Shown here piece by piece: positions 27,211-35,576 of a stretch of 64,000 bases of DNA. The translations under genes were made by a program, and so were the position numbers. Position 1 is the stretch's first letter. Each line of letters begins with the position of its first letter. Source of the stretch: Bradyrhizobium sp. AZCC 1610 (GTDB lineage: Bacteria > Pseudomonadota > Alphaproteobacteria > Rhizobiales > Xanthobacteraceae). The stretch spans positions 3,505,001 through 3,569,000 of the forward strand of contig NZ_JAZHRR010000001.1 of assembly GCF_036924515.1 (NCBI RefSeq). The letters are read 5' to 3'. Under the pieces are notes generated by a model. That model made no database searches. It had not been told where the DNA came from and worked only from the letters and a program-made list of their open reading frames with translations.

Positions 27211-28374
27211 CTAGAGTCGCGCCTTCAGCGTCAGCGGCACCCGAAACGTCCTGAAGCCTTCGATGTCGGGAAACCACTCTGCTGCTTCGCGCGAAGCCAG
27301 CGTCAGGACCGCGGCCGGGACTTCGCCGCTGATCAGCCGCTCGATCGCGCCGGCTTTTACTTCGCTGAACTGGACTTCCGCGGCTCCGGCCGCCATCAAC
27401 GCGGCGCTGACGCGTCCGCTCGATGCGGATTGTTTCTCCTCGATCGCGATGTTCTTGTTGTTCAGATCGGATAACGAATTGATCTCCGGACGCGCCAGGA
27501 CAAGCGCCACCAGATTGTCCGAGCTGTCTGTCGATCCGGATGCAGTCTTGCCGGAATCGTTGGCCTCACCGGCTTCTGCGCCGGGATTGTCCGATTTGTT
27601 GGCCGCCTCCCGTCCCGTCCCGATTGCCGTGACGAGATCGGCCATTCCCGTCGCTTCCACGACCTGCTGCTGAATTGTGCGGGGCGCCAACGCGGGAGCA
27701 TCGGCGGCTGTGGCCGGCAACGCGGCGGTTTCGGACGTGGCGGGCGGCGCGGCGATCTCGAGCGTGGCTGGCGGCGGCAGGGTGACCTCGGGCTTCGCTT
27801 CGGACTTCACCTCAGACTTGACCTCAGACTTGGGGGCCTCCGTGGGCTGCGACGCGGCGATAGATGCTGCCTGCCCCGGCTCCGGCCCGTCGGAGCTTTT
27901 CAATTGACGCTCCGGCTCCTGAGTTCCTGCGACGGTCTTTTCAACGGCTTTTTCTCGAGTCGCTGTCGCCGTGGCCACCGGCACTTCCTTCCTGGTTGTT
28001 GGATATGCAGCATTGGTGGCGGCCCTCCTGGTGTGCGACGCCTTGGTGTTCAACGTCTTGGCGTTCGACGCCGCGATGCCGGCACGCGGCGCCGGGCTGG
28101 AAACCGCTGCAGGCTGCCTTGCCACGCGCGGGCGGGCCGCGGGTTCTAATCTTTCTATTTCCGCCTCAGCCGGTACCACGACGCTGGTCTCGCGTTTCTC
28201 GCGGTGCCGGGCAGACAATGCCCGGTCAGACCAGGCCATGTAGGACTGACACGCCCTGTTGCACGGCAGCCCATCGATATAAACGACGCCGGGCGAATCG
28301 AGCGGATTTGCTTGCAGGGCTCCACTCGAACAGAGGGACAACATCAGGGTCAGCAAGGTCCATTTTCTCGACAT
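27211..28374 (-). CDS. secreted protein with Ala/Pro/Lys-rich linker and C-terminal periplasmic-binding-like domain
   Basis: A signal peptide (about residues 1-22) is followed by a short conserved-looking segment with two Cys (VVYIDGLPCNRACQSYMAW), a long low-complexity linker with KSEVKSEVKSEAKPEV tandem units (about 75-230), and a C-terminal part of about 100 residues resembling half of a periplasmic binding fold (LARPEINSLSDLNNKNIAIE, then GAIERLISGEVPAAVLTLAS). I choose ATG 28374 over 28395 because the signal peptide starts there. A 3' remnant of a paralogue is at 21576. The function is unknown. Confidence 0.75.
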   Translation of the reverse strand: MSRKWTLLTLMLSLCSSGALQANPLDSPGVVYIDGLPCNRACQSYMAWSDRALSARHREKRETSVVVPAEAEIERLEPAARPRVARQPAAVSSPAPRAGIAASNAKTLNTKASHTRRAATNAAYPTTRKEVPVATATATREKAVEKTVAGTQEPERQLKSSDGPEPGQAASIAASQPTEAPKSEVKSEVKSEAKPEVTLPPPATLEIAAPPATSETAALPATAADAPALAPRTIQQQVVEATGMADLVTAIGTGREAANKSDNPGAEAGEANDSGKTASGSTDSSDNLVALVLARPEINSLSDLNNKNIAIEEKQSASSGRVSAALMAAGAAEVQFSEVKAGAIERLISGEVPAAVLTLASREAAEWFPDIEGFRTFRVPLTLKARL

Positions 28375-28780
28375 AACTACTCCGTTTGAACGCACATGAA
28401 GCGGGAACCGGCTTCGTGAAAGATCATGCCGCGCGAGCTACGTTTGGATGGAGACGGAGTTTCAAAAAAGAGGTGTTGTTTTCGGATCGCTGCGCACGCC
28501 TTGAGGGATGCCTTTTCAGCGACCGCCGCGCGACAGATTCGGAATGAACTATCGGCAATCAGTTTTCTCCAGCAATGAGTGCTTCAACTGAGCGCAATTT
28601 GGAGTGCAGCTAGCCAGAGGGCGGTGGCACGCGCTGCGCCGGTATCCAGAAGGCCTTGCGTCATGACGATGATCCAGCCATGGATTAACCGTCCGGAACG
28701 CCATAACATAACGCCATAACATAATATGGATGTGTTCTTGACTTGGGCGTGTCGCCGTCGCCTGCAAGGGGGGTCATCGC
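28375..28780. other. divergent intergenic region with a short tandem repeat
   Basis: The 405 bases separate two divergent genes. I see one tandem repeat, ACGCCATAACATA twice at 28698-28723, which is unusually A/T-rich for this DNA and lies 57 bases upstream of the next start, so it may be part of a promoter. Nothing else is recognisable. Confidence 0.5.
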
Positions 28781-29785
28781 ATGGATGAATTGTCGCGTCG
28801 CAACTTGGTGACGGTCGCCGCGATCACCATGGCATCGACCGTTGCGTTCGCAGGCGCCTCGCTTATGTCGACCGCCCATGCCGCTGACTTTCCGACGCGC
28901 TCCATCACGCTGGTCGTGCCGTACCCGGCCGGCGGCGGCGTCGATGCGATGGCGCGCGTGGTGGCGCAAAAGCTGTCGGACGCTTTCCGCCAGACCGTGA
29001 CCGTCGACAACCGCGGCGGTGGCGGGGGCACCATCGGCACGCGCGCGGTCGCGCGCGCCGCGCCGGACGGCTACACGCTGCTGCTCGGCCACACCGGGAC
29101 GCTGTCGATCAACCCAAGCCTCTACACCAGGCTCGGCATGGATCCGCGCAAGGAATTCGCGCCGATCGGCCTCGTTGCCTCGATGCCGGTGGCCCTGCTC
29201 GCCCATCCGTCGTTTCCTGCGAAGACGGTCGCCGAATTGATCGCGCTTGCGCGGAAGGCGCCGGGCACACTCAATATCGGCACGTCGCCTGTCGGCACCG
29301 GCGGTTACATGTGCGCCGAACTGTTCAAGGCCGAGGCCGGGATCGATATCGCGATCATCCCCTACAAGGGCACGGCGCCGGTCATGAACGATCTGCTCGG
29401 CGGCCACGTGCCGGTCGCGTTCGGCGTGCTGCCGCCGGCACTGGGCAATATCGCGGCCGGCCAACTGCGCGCCATCGCCGTCACCAGCAAGACGCGCTTC
29501 TCGCTATTGCCCGATGTGCCGACTTTCGACGAGTCGGGACTGCCCGGCTTCGAAGCCGTGTTGCATTACGGGCTGCTTGCGCCGCACGGCACGCCACCTG
29601 AGATCATCGACATCCTCAGCGCCGAGTTGCGCAAACTCGGCAACGATCCGGAGGCGCAGAAACGCATTCGTCTCGAAGGTGGCGATCCCCTCAGCTCGAC
29701 GCCGGCCGAATATGCCGACGACATCGATCGGGAAGAAAAGAAGTGGAGCAAGCTCGTCCATCAGCTCGGGCTGAAGGTGGAATAG
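28781..29785 (+). CDS. TctC/Bug-family tripartite tricarboxylate transporter substrate-binding protein
   Basis: The 334-residue periplasmic receptor has a signal peptide (twin-arginine-like RRNL then a hydrophobic stretch, to about residue 35) and family motifs VPYPAGGGVDAMAR, VDNRGGGGGTIGTRAVARAAPDGYTLL (in part), IPYKGTAPVMNDLLGGHV and LPDVPTFDESGLPG. The ligand is probably a carboxylate. No TctA/TctB membrane partners are adjacent, so it is an orphan receptor, as many Bug proteins are. The ATG at 28781 follows AAGGGGGG. Confidence 0.92.
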   Translation: MDELSRRNLVTVAAITMASTVAFAGASLMSTAHAADFPTRSITLVVPYPAGGGVDAMARVVAQKLSDAFRQTVTVDNRGGGGGTIGTRAVARAAPDGYTLLLGHTGTLSINPSLYTRLGMDPRKEFAPIGLVASMPVALLAHPSFPAKTVAELIALARKAPGTLNIGTSPVGTGGYMCAELFKAEAGIDIAIIPYKGTAPVMNDLLGGHVPVAFGVLPPALGNIAAGQLRAIAVTSKTRFSLLPDVPTFDESGLPGFEAVLHYGLLAPHGTPPEIIDILSAELRKLGNDPEAQKRIRLEGGDPLSSTPAEYADDIDREEKKWSKLVHQLGLKVE

Positions 29786-29812
29786 CGCCGGTCTCCAGGC
29801 TGCAAGCGACCG

Positions 29813-31147
29813 CTAGTTCGGCACCGCCCGCTTCGCCATCGCCGGCCCGTTCGCATTCACCGTCACGCCGCGCAGCAAATTGAACGCCGCGTTCAGCGCC
29901 GTGTCGTCCTTCTCGTTCGTCGGAACCCAGGCTTGCGAGCCGGCCTGCTCGGCGCCGTCGGCGGCGAGGTGGCCGTGCATCGAGGCTTCGCCCTTCGGCT
30001 CGGAGCGGCTCTTGAGTTCATCCGGCACGTCCTGCAGCACCTCGATGTCGGGCGCGATGCCCTGGGCCTGGATCGAGCGGCCCGACGGCGTGAAGTAGCG
30101 CGCCGTGGTCAGCGCCAGCGCGCCATTGCCTGATCCGAGCGGAATGATGGTCTGCACCGAGCCCTTGCCGAAGGTGCGCGAGCCGATCAGGGTGGCGCGC
30201 TTGTGGTCGCGCAGTGCGCCGGCCACGATTTCGGACGCGGAGGCCGAGCCGCCGTTGATCAGCACCACCAGCGGCTTGCCTTTGGTGATGTCGCCGCCGC
30301 GCGCGCTGAAGCGCTGGGTTTCCTCCGAGGTGCGGCCGCGCGTCGAGACCACCTCGCCGCGCGTCATGAAGGCGCTCGACACGGATACGGCCTGGTCGAG
30401 CAAGCCGCCGGGATTGTTGCGGAGATCGACGACGTAGCCCGCGAGCTTGTCGGCCGGAATCTCCTTGGCGATGCTGGCGATGGCCTTCTTCAGCCCATCG
30501 GTGGTCTGTTCGTTGAAGCGGGTGATCCTGATGTAGCCGATATCGCCGCTGTCGGTCTTGTAGCGGACCGGCCGTACCCGGATGATCTCGCGGACGATGG
30601 CAATATCGATCGGCGCGGCGGAACCCTTGCGCGCGACCTTCAGCCGGATCTTGCTGTTGGCGGGGCCCTTCATCCGGCTCACCGCCTGTTCGAGGGTCAT
30701 GCCCTGAATCTGCTCGTCGTCGATCTGGGTGATCACGTCGCCCGACAGCATGCCGGCCTTGGCCGCGGGCGTCTCGTCGATCGGCGTCACCACCTTGACG
30801 AGGCCGTCTTCCATCGTGACCTCGATGCCGAGCCCGCCGAACTCGCCATGGGTGGTCTCCTGCATGTCGCTCCAGCCCTTCTCATTCATGTAGCGCGAAT
30901 GAGGATCGAGCGCGGAGATCATGCCGTTGATGGCGCCTTCCATCAGCTTGGAATCGTCGGGCTTCTCGACGTAGCTGGTCTTGATCCGCTCGAACACGTT
31001 GCCGAACAAATTGAGCTGGCTGTAGGCGTCGGAACGGGCTGCGGCCTTTGCCGCCGCCACCAGACTGGCCCCCTGCGGTCCCGTCACGAGAACGGTCAGA
31101 CACGCGCCCGTCACCGTGCCGAGAACAAAGGCAAAATTCCTGCGCAT
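29813..31147 (-). CDS. ctpA: carboxy-terminal processing protease (S41 family)
   Basis: The 444-residue periplasmic Ser-Lys protease trims the C termini of exported proteins. A signal or anchor segment (about residues 5-25) is followed by a PDZ domain (about 90-175; FGGLGIEVTMEDGLVKVVTP) and the S41 catalytic domain with Ser near residue 297 in NGGSASASEIVAG and Lys near 327 in SRTFGKGSVQT. I choose ATG 31147, which has GGGA upstream, over 31225. It lies apart from the envC/rlmH neighbours I remember for it in other rhizobia. Confidence 0.93.
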   Translation of the reverse strand: MRRNFAFVLGTVTGACLTVLVTGPQGASLVAAAKAAARSDAYSQLNLFGNVFERIKTSYVEKPDDSKLMEGAINGMISALDPHSRYMNEKGWSDMQETTHGEFGGLGIEVTMEDGLVKVVTPIDETPAAKAGMLSGDVITQIDDEQIQGMTLEQAVSRMKGPANSKIRLKVARKGSAAPIDIAIVREIIRVRPVRYKTDSGDIGYIRITRFNEQTTDGLKKAIASIAKEIPADKLAGYVVDLRNNPGGLLDQAVSVSSAFMTRGEVVSTRGRTSEETQRFSARGGDITKGKPLVVLINGGSASASEIVAGALRDHKRATLIGSRTFGKGSVQTIIPLGSGNGALALTTARYFTPSGRSIQAQGIAPDIEVLQDVPDELKSRSEPKGEASMHGHLAADGAEQAGSQAWVPTNEKDDTALNAAFNLLRGVTVNANGPAMAKRAVPN

Positions 31148-31311
31148 CGTGGGGCGTCCCTTTCGGCTAACGGACGCCCGCGATTCCCGTGAATCGGCGC
31201 CCCTGTCCCGGCCCCGCCAACTCACAATGGCTTTTTGGTCGGATCAAGGCACGCCGGCCCGGACCATTGCGGCTTTTTATCGGCTTCCGGCATTAGCGCC
31301 GGGAAGTGTCT

Positions 31312-31629
31312 CTACTTTGCAGCGCCGTCGGCGGATTTGGCCTTCGGCTTGGCCGGCGGCGCCTTGGCAGTATCTTTGGCCGCTGCTTTCGGCGGCGCGC
31401 TGTCGCTGCGCACCGTGCCCCAGGGATCGGTGCTCTTCTGCTCCGGGATATTGCCGAGCGAGCGCTTGTAGGCCCTTTCGGCATCCCTTTCGGCCGCTTT
31501 TTCGGTTGCCGACTTTTCCTTGTCGGTCTCACCGTATCTGGGAACAGGATTCTGAGCCTGAGCCCAGACGGGCCCGGTAAGCGCGGCGATCACACATGCA
31601 GCGCCCAAAATTCTGCCCAGGATTTTCAT
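31312..31629 (-). CDS. small secreted Lys/Ala/Pro-rich protein
   Basis: The 105-residue product has a signal peptide (residues 1-23, ending VWAQA), a charged helical part (EKSATEKAAERDAERAYKRSLGNIPEQKSTDPWG) and a Lys/Ala/Pro tail. Similar proteins are, as I remember, widespread unknowns in Bradyrhizobium. It is probably periplasmic; the function is unknown. Confidence 0.75.
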   Translation of the reverse strand: MKILGRILGAACVIAALTGPVWAQAQNPVPRYGETDKEKSATEKAAERDAERAYKRSLGNIPEQKSTDPWGTVRSDSAPPKAAAKDTAKAPPAKPKAKSADGAAK

Positions 31630-31710
31630 GCCATCACTCCCTCTTGCGACCCAAGGCGCTATTCAAGGCGCTATTTTTGACGCGCTTTTCTTCACGCGAA
31701 CCGGCATCCA

Positions 31711-31772
31711 CCCCGGATCAGTCCGGGGCAGGCTTTCGCCCGAAAGCGCTATAGCACGGCCCGCGCACGGGC
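31711..31772. repeat. cluster of three short palindromes between divergent genes
   Basis: CCCCGGA/TCCGGGG (31711-31717 with 31722-31728), CTTTCG/CGAAAG (about 31733-31746) and GCCCG/CGGGC (31759-31763 with 31768-31772) follow one another. The first matches a very common Bradyrhizobium REP-like palindrome from memory. They lie between the start of the secreted protein gene and that of the HAD gene. Confidence 0.5.
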
Positions 31773-31837
31773 TTAAGCGCCGGATCGGGCCGAATTCAGT
31801 CCAGCCCGTTGCCGATACCTGGCCAGTTTTGTAAACG

Positions 31838-32470
31838 ATGGCCATGAATTTGCCGCCAGCGCCCTCCTCCGTCGACGTGTTGCTGTTCGACCTCGGCCGC
31901 GTCGTGCTCGATATCAGTTTCGACAAGGTGATGGCGACGTGGGCCGGGCACGCCGGCTGCGAGCCCGCCGACCTCGCCAGGCGTTTTGTCGTCAACGACA
32001 GTTTCAAGCATCACGAGATCGGCCGGATCGACGACGCGGCGTTCTTTGCGAGCCTGCGTCAGTCGCTCGGCATCGGCCTCACCGACGCGCAGTTCCTGGA
32101 AGGCTGGAACGCGATTTTCACCGGCGAGGTGCCGGGAATTGCGCCGCTGTTGGCAAGCGCCGCCAAACGCATGCCGCTCTATGCTTTTTCCAACACCAAT
32201 CCGGCCCATGTCGCGCATTTCTCGCAGGCCTATGCCGACGTGCTCAGCCATTTCCGCGAGATATTCCTGTCCTCGAGCATCGGTTTGCGCAAACCCGACG
32301 CTGAAGCCTATGATCATGTGGTAAAAGCGATCGGCGTGCCGGCACAGAGGATCCTGTTCTTCGACGACTCGGCCGCCAATATCGAAGGTGCGCGGGCGCG
32401 CGGCCTTTGTGCCATCCACGTGGCATCGACGGATGACGTGGCAAGGGCACTGACCGCACTTGAAGTATAG
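31838..32470 (+). CDS. HAD-superfamily phosphatase of the YihX type
   Basis: The 210-residue product opens with VLLFDLGRVVLDISFDKVM, where Asp of FDLG is the nucleophile; the second Asp of the usual DxD is Gly, as in E. coli YihX (glucose-1-phosphate phosphatase). The other motifs are SNTNPAH (motif II), LRKPDAEAY (motif III Lys) and LFFDDSAANIEGAR (motif IV). It probably acts on small sugar phosphates. Its stop is 11 bases before the moeA start, so the two form an operon. Confidence 0.9.
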   Translation: MAMNLPPAPSSVDVLLFDLGRVVLDISFDKVMATWAGHAGCEPADLARRFVVNDSFKHHEIGRIDDAAFFASLRQSLGIGLTDAQFLEGWNAIFTGEVPGIAPLLASAAKRMPLYAFSNTNPAHVAHFSQAYADVLSHFREIFLSSSIGLRKPDAEAYDHVVKAIGVPAQRILFFDDSAANIEGARARGLCAIHVASTDDVARALTALEV

Positions 32471-32481
32471 GAGGTCTGCCC

Positions 32482-33693
32482 GTGGCCTTGATGCCTGTTG
32501 CCGATGCGCTTGCTGCGATCCTTGCCGGCGCCGCACCCCTGCCCGAGGAAATGATCGCGCTCGACGATGCCTGGCATCGCGTGCTGGCGCGCGACGTCGC
32601 CGCGCGGCGGACGCAGCCGCCGCGGGCGATGTCGGCGATGGACGGCTATGCGGTGCGCGCGGCCGATGCCGCCGATCTCTCGGTGCGGCTGAAGGTGATC
32701 GGCGAGGTCGCGGCCGGACGGCCGTTCGAGCGGAAGGTAGGCGCGGGCGAAGCGGTGCGGATATTCACCGGCGGCGTGATCCCTGAGGGGGCCGACGCCG
32801 TCATCATCCAGGAAGACACGGCCATCGACGGCGATTCCCTCGCCATCACCGAAGCCGCCGTTCCCGGGCGGCATATCCGCGCCGCCGGCGTCGATTTCCG
32901 CGAGGGCGATGTGCTGCTCACGCGCGGGCGCCGCCTGACCGACCGCGATTTGTCGCTCGCCGCCGGCATGAACTATCCGGAGCTTGCGGTGCACCGCCGC
33001 CCAAAGGTCGCAGTCCTCGCCACCGGCGACGAGCTGGTGATGCCGGGCGCTACCCCCGGCCCCGGCCAGATCGTCTATTCCAACGGCTACGGCATCCGGG
33101 CGCTGGCGCGGGCCGAGGGCGCCGAGGTCGTCGATCTCGGAATCGCCGCCGACACGGTCGATGCCACCGCGCAAGGTATCCGCCGTGCGCGCGAGGCAAG
33201 CGCGGATATCCTGATCACCCTGGGCGGCGCCTCGGTCGGCGACCATGACCTCGTCAAGCGGTCGCTGGAGGCCGAGGGGACGGCCATGGCGTTCTGGCGC
33301 ATAGCGATGCGGCCGGGCAAGCCGATGATGCACGGCAGGCTGGGCACGATGCGGGTGATCGGCCTGCCCGGCAATCCGGTCTCCTCCTATGTCTGCGGCT
33401 TCCTGTTTCTGGTGCCGTTGATTCGTGCGCTATCGGGCTGCGACACCATCCATCATCCGCGCGAAAGCGCCTTGCTGGGCCGCGATCTCGCCGCCAACGA
33501 CCAGCGCGAAGACTATCTTCGGGCACGGCTCGAAGCGCGCGCGGACGGCACGCTGATGGCGGTGCCGGTGAGCCACCAGGATTCATCGCTGCTCGGGAAT
33601 CTCGCTGCGGCGCGGGCACTTGTGATACGTCCGCCGTTCGCGCCGGCTGCCGCAAAGGGTTCGCGCTGCGAACTGCTCCGGCTGCCCGAATGA
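32482..33693 (+). CDS. moeA: molybdopterin molybdotransferase
   Basis: MoeA inserts molybdate into adenylated molybdopterin in the last step of molybdenum cofactor synthesis. The 403-residue protein shows PPRAMSAMDGYAVRAAD, FTGGVIPEGADAVIIQED, ATGDEL (VLATGDELVMPG), TLGGASVGDHD and GLPGNPVSS, all standard. The start is GTG at 32482 behind AGGAGG. It is separated from moaC by the accessory block and is followed by lexA, as in other rhizobia. Confidence 0.97.
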   Translation: MALMPVADALAAILAGAAPLPEEMIALDDAWHRVLARDVAARRTQPPRAMSAMDGYAVRAADAADLSVRLKVIGEVAAGRPFERKVGAGEAVRIFTGGVIPEGADAVIIQEDTAIDGDSLAITEAAVPGRHIRAAGVDFREGDVLLTRGRRLTDRDLSLAAGMNYPELAVHRRPKVAVLATGDELVMPGATPGPGQIVYSNGYGIRALARAEGAEVVDLGIAADTVDATAQGIRRAREASADILITLGGASVGDHDLVKRSLEAEGTAMAFWRIAMRPGKPMMHGRLGTMRVIGLPGNPVSSYVCGFLFLVPLIRALSGCDTIHHPRESALLGRDLAANDQREDYLRARLEARADGTLMAVPVSHQDSSLLGNLAAARALVIRPPFAPAAAKGSRCELLRLPE

Positions 33694-33761
33694 TGCCCTG
33701 AACGGCGCCTTTAAGGGCGTTTTGGGCCGAAGCCGCAATGCGTTCACCTGAAATTAAGTGG

Positions 33762-33807
33762 TTGCGGAACACATATCGAACATATAGTGTCCGTTCATGA
33801 TTTGTTT
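33762..33807 (+). promoter_or_regulatory. lexA promoter with two SOS boxes
   Basis: GAAC-N7-GAAC at 33767-33781 is the reverse complement of the alphaproteobacterial LexA box GTTC-N7-GTTC, without a mismatch. A second box, GTTC-N7-GTTT, at 33793-33807 has one mismatch. A candidate -35 TTGCGG (33762-33767) and -10 TATAGT (33783-33788) place box 1 inside the promoter, as expected for autoregulation, though their 15-base spacing is short. Confidence 0.85.
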
Positions 33808-33905
33808 CGACTGCTAGTGTCCAGGGTTGGGAGTTTTAGGGACTCCCGCGATGGACCCTGACGCTTCGGGACCGAAAGACTGTGCCAACCGGGGGATTGC
33901 TCGCG

Positions 33906-34607
33906 ATGCTTACGCGCAAACAGTATGAACTTCTGCGTTTCATCAATGAACGGCTGAAAGAGGCCGGCGTACCGCCCTCCTTTGACGAGATGAAGGACGC
34001 GCTCGACCTGCGCTCGAAATCCGGAATCCACCGCCTCATTACGGCGCTGGAGGAGCGCGGCTTCATCCGCCGGCTGCCCAACCGCGCCCGCGCCATCGAA
34101 GTCATCAAGCTGCCGGAGCTTGCTGCCGCCGGCAACGGCCGCCGCGGCTTCACGCCGAGCGTCATCGAAGGCACGCTCGGCAAGCGCTCGGTGAGCGTGC
34201 CGGCTTCCGAGGATGACGGCAACCGCCCGGTCGCCGTCCCCGTGATGGGCCGGATCGCCGCCGGTACGCCGATCGAGGCGCTGCAGACCCGCAGCCACAC
34301 CATCAGCGTGCCGCCTGACATGCTCGGCTCCGGCGAGCATTACGCGCTCGAAGTCCGCGGCGATTCCATGGTCGACGCCGGGATTCTCGACGGCGACATG
34401 GCGCTGATCCAGCGTAACGAGACCGCCGACACCGGCGATATCGTGGTGGCGCTGATCGACGAGGAGGAAGCCACGCTGAAGCGCTTCCGCCGCCGCGGCG
34501 CCTCGATTGCGCTGGAGCCGGCCAATGCCTCCTACGAAGTCCGCATCCTGCCGCCGAACCGGGTCCGGATTCAGGGCAAGCTGATCGGCCTGTACCGGAA
34601 GTATTGA
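33906..34607 (+). CDS. lexA: LexA repressor, SOS regulator
   Basis: LexA represses DNA-repair genes until RecA filaments trigger its self-cleavage. The 233-residue product has the winged helix ([16 protein letters not shown], then [22 protein letters not shown]), a cleavage site in [10 protein letters not shown], Ser about 153 in RGDSMVDAG and Lys about 190 in EATLKRF. I choose ATG 33906, whose product starts MLTRKQ like other rhizobial LexA, over 33882. Two SOS boxes lie 100-140 bases upstream. Confidence 0.97.
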   Translation: MLTRKQYELLRFINERLKEAGVPPSFDEMKDALDLRSKSGIHRLITALEERGFIRRLPNRARAIEVIKLPELAAAGNGRRGFTPSVIEGTLGKRSVSVPASEDDGNRPVAVPVMGRIAAGTPIEALQTRSHTISVPPDMLGSGEHYALEVRGDSMVDAGILDGDMALIQRNETADTGDIVVALIDEEEATLKRFRRRGASIALEPANASYEVRILPPNRVRIQGKLIGLYRKY

Positions 34608-34644
34608 ACTGTCGGATTGCAGACACGACGGCGACGACACCCCG

Positions 34645-34669
34645 CCCCGGCCTTCGGCCGGGGTTTTTT
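34645..34669 (+). terminator. rho-independent terminator of lexA
   Basis: CCCCGGCC at 34645-34652 pairs with GGCCGGGG at 34656-34663 around a TTC loop and is followed by six T. Confidence 0.9.
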
Positions 34670-34838
34670 GTGGCGCGGCCGGAACCAAGCCGCGTTAGCG
34701 CGTTTGTGATTTAGGCGCAGCGCGCCAGTCGCAGAATTGCCCAGAAACAAGAAAAGGCTCTGCGCCATGTCCACTCTGATAGAGGCTTGTGCCTCCTTCG
34801 AGACACGGGTCAGCTATCTCAAACGAGGGAGCCATCCG

Positions 34839-35255
34839 ATGTGTGACTATAGCCTGCATGCTGTGGCAACGCGGCCTGCCCAGGTCGGCGAGACGCTGAT
34901 CACCACGACCTTCCGCGGTACATCGACCCGCGGCTTTGCGTCGGAACGCGAGCCAGCAGTGGCGGTCTGCATGCTTCCCGGCACCGAGCTGGCGTTCGCC
35001 GAGGACGTCAAATACGATAACCGGTGGATCTGGACGCGAACCACCGACTGGCGGGTCGGCAAGTTTAACCAGATCGAACCCGAAGTATCCGACCGTCACC
35101 ATGACGCGATCGAATTTCCTGACGGAAGCCATGTGCTGGTGACGCAGCTCTGCGAAGGCCAGCGCGCGACTGTGCTGCAATTGCCGGTGACCGAGGGCGA
35201 ACGTGCACCGAAGGTGACGGAAGCGCCGCCGGCCGAATCCATCGTGACCGGATAA
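34839..35255 (+). CDS. conserved hypothetical protein, 138 residues
   Basis: From the ATG at 34839 (GAGGGA upstream) the product starts MCDYSLHAVATRPAQVGE, continues with STRGFAS and VCMLPGTELAFAEDV, and has an acidic His-rich segment (VSDRHHDAIEFPDG). I recall this family as a common soluble unknown in Bradyrhizobium. The longer frame from 34737 lacks support. No catalytic pattern is evident. Confidence 0.75.
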   Translation: MCDYSLHAVATRPAQVGETLITTTFRGTSTRGFASEREPAVAVCMLPGTELAFAEDVKYDNRWIWTRTTDWRVGKFNQIEPEVSDRHHDAIEFPDGSHVLVTQLCEGQRATVLQLPVTEGERAPKVTEAPPAESIVTG

Positions 35256-35270
35256 ACGCAAACGCGAACG

Positions 35271-35298
35271 CGATCCGCCGGTTTAGGCCGGCGGATCG
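35271..35298 (+). terminator. hairpin after the hypothetical gene, possible terminator
   Basis: CGATCCGCCGG at 35271-35281 pairs with CCGGCGGATCG at 35288-35298. A T-rich stretch follows only 8-10 bases later, so this is a weak terminator or an mRNA-stabilising stem. Confidence 0.5.
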
Positions 35299-35341
35299 TG
35301 GTAATGTAATTTTTTCAGAACTCGGCGCCGAGGGGCAGTCG

Positions 35342-35569
35342 GTGGTCAACAAGGTTACATGGCAAAAGGCCGGACGCGTCACCGAGCCCGGACGATACAT
35401 GTTCAGGTACGGCTGGCTCACCATCACGGCCGAGGATCTCGCGATCTGGCGGCAATTCCCCGAGGCGTCGTTCACGCTGGTCAATTTGCCATCGGAGCCC
35501 GACGCGCCTGAGGAGTTTCATCTGGGCGCCTTCGAAATACCCGCCAGCCCGACGGTCGACGAGCACTGA
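35342..35569 (+). CDS. small hypothetical protein, 75 residues
   Basis: The soluble acidic product opens MVNKVTWQKAGRVTEPGRYMFRYGWLTIT and continues DLAIWRQFPEASFTLV; it looks like a small beta-rich domain. The start is a GTG. It converges on comEC with a gap of 7 bases. I remember similar short unknowns in Bradyrhizobium but cannot assign a role. Confidence 0.6.
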   Translation: MVNKVTWQKAGRVTEPGRYMFRYGWLTITAEDLAIWRQFPEASFTLVNLPSEPDAPEEFHLGAFEIPASPTVDEH

Positions 35570-35576
35570 TGTTCCT

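Noticed and set aside
31838..31900. inactive HAD enzyme because the second Asp of DxD is Gly
   Set aside because: The YihX-type phosphatases naturally have FDLGNV-like starts, so this is a subfamily trait.
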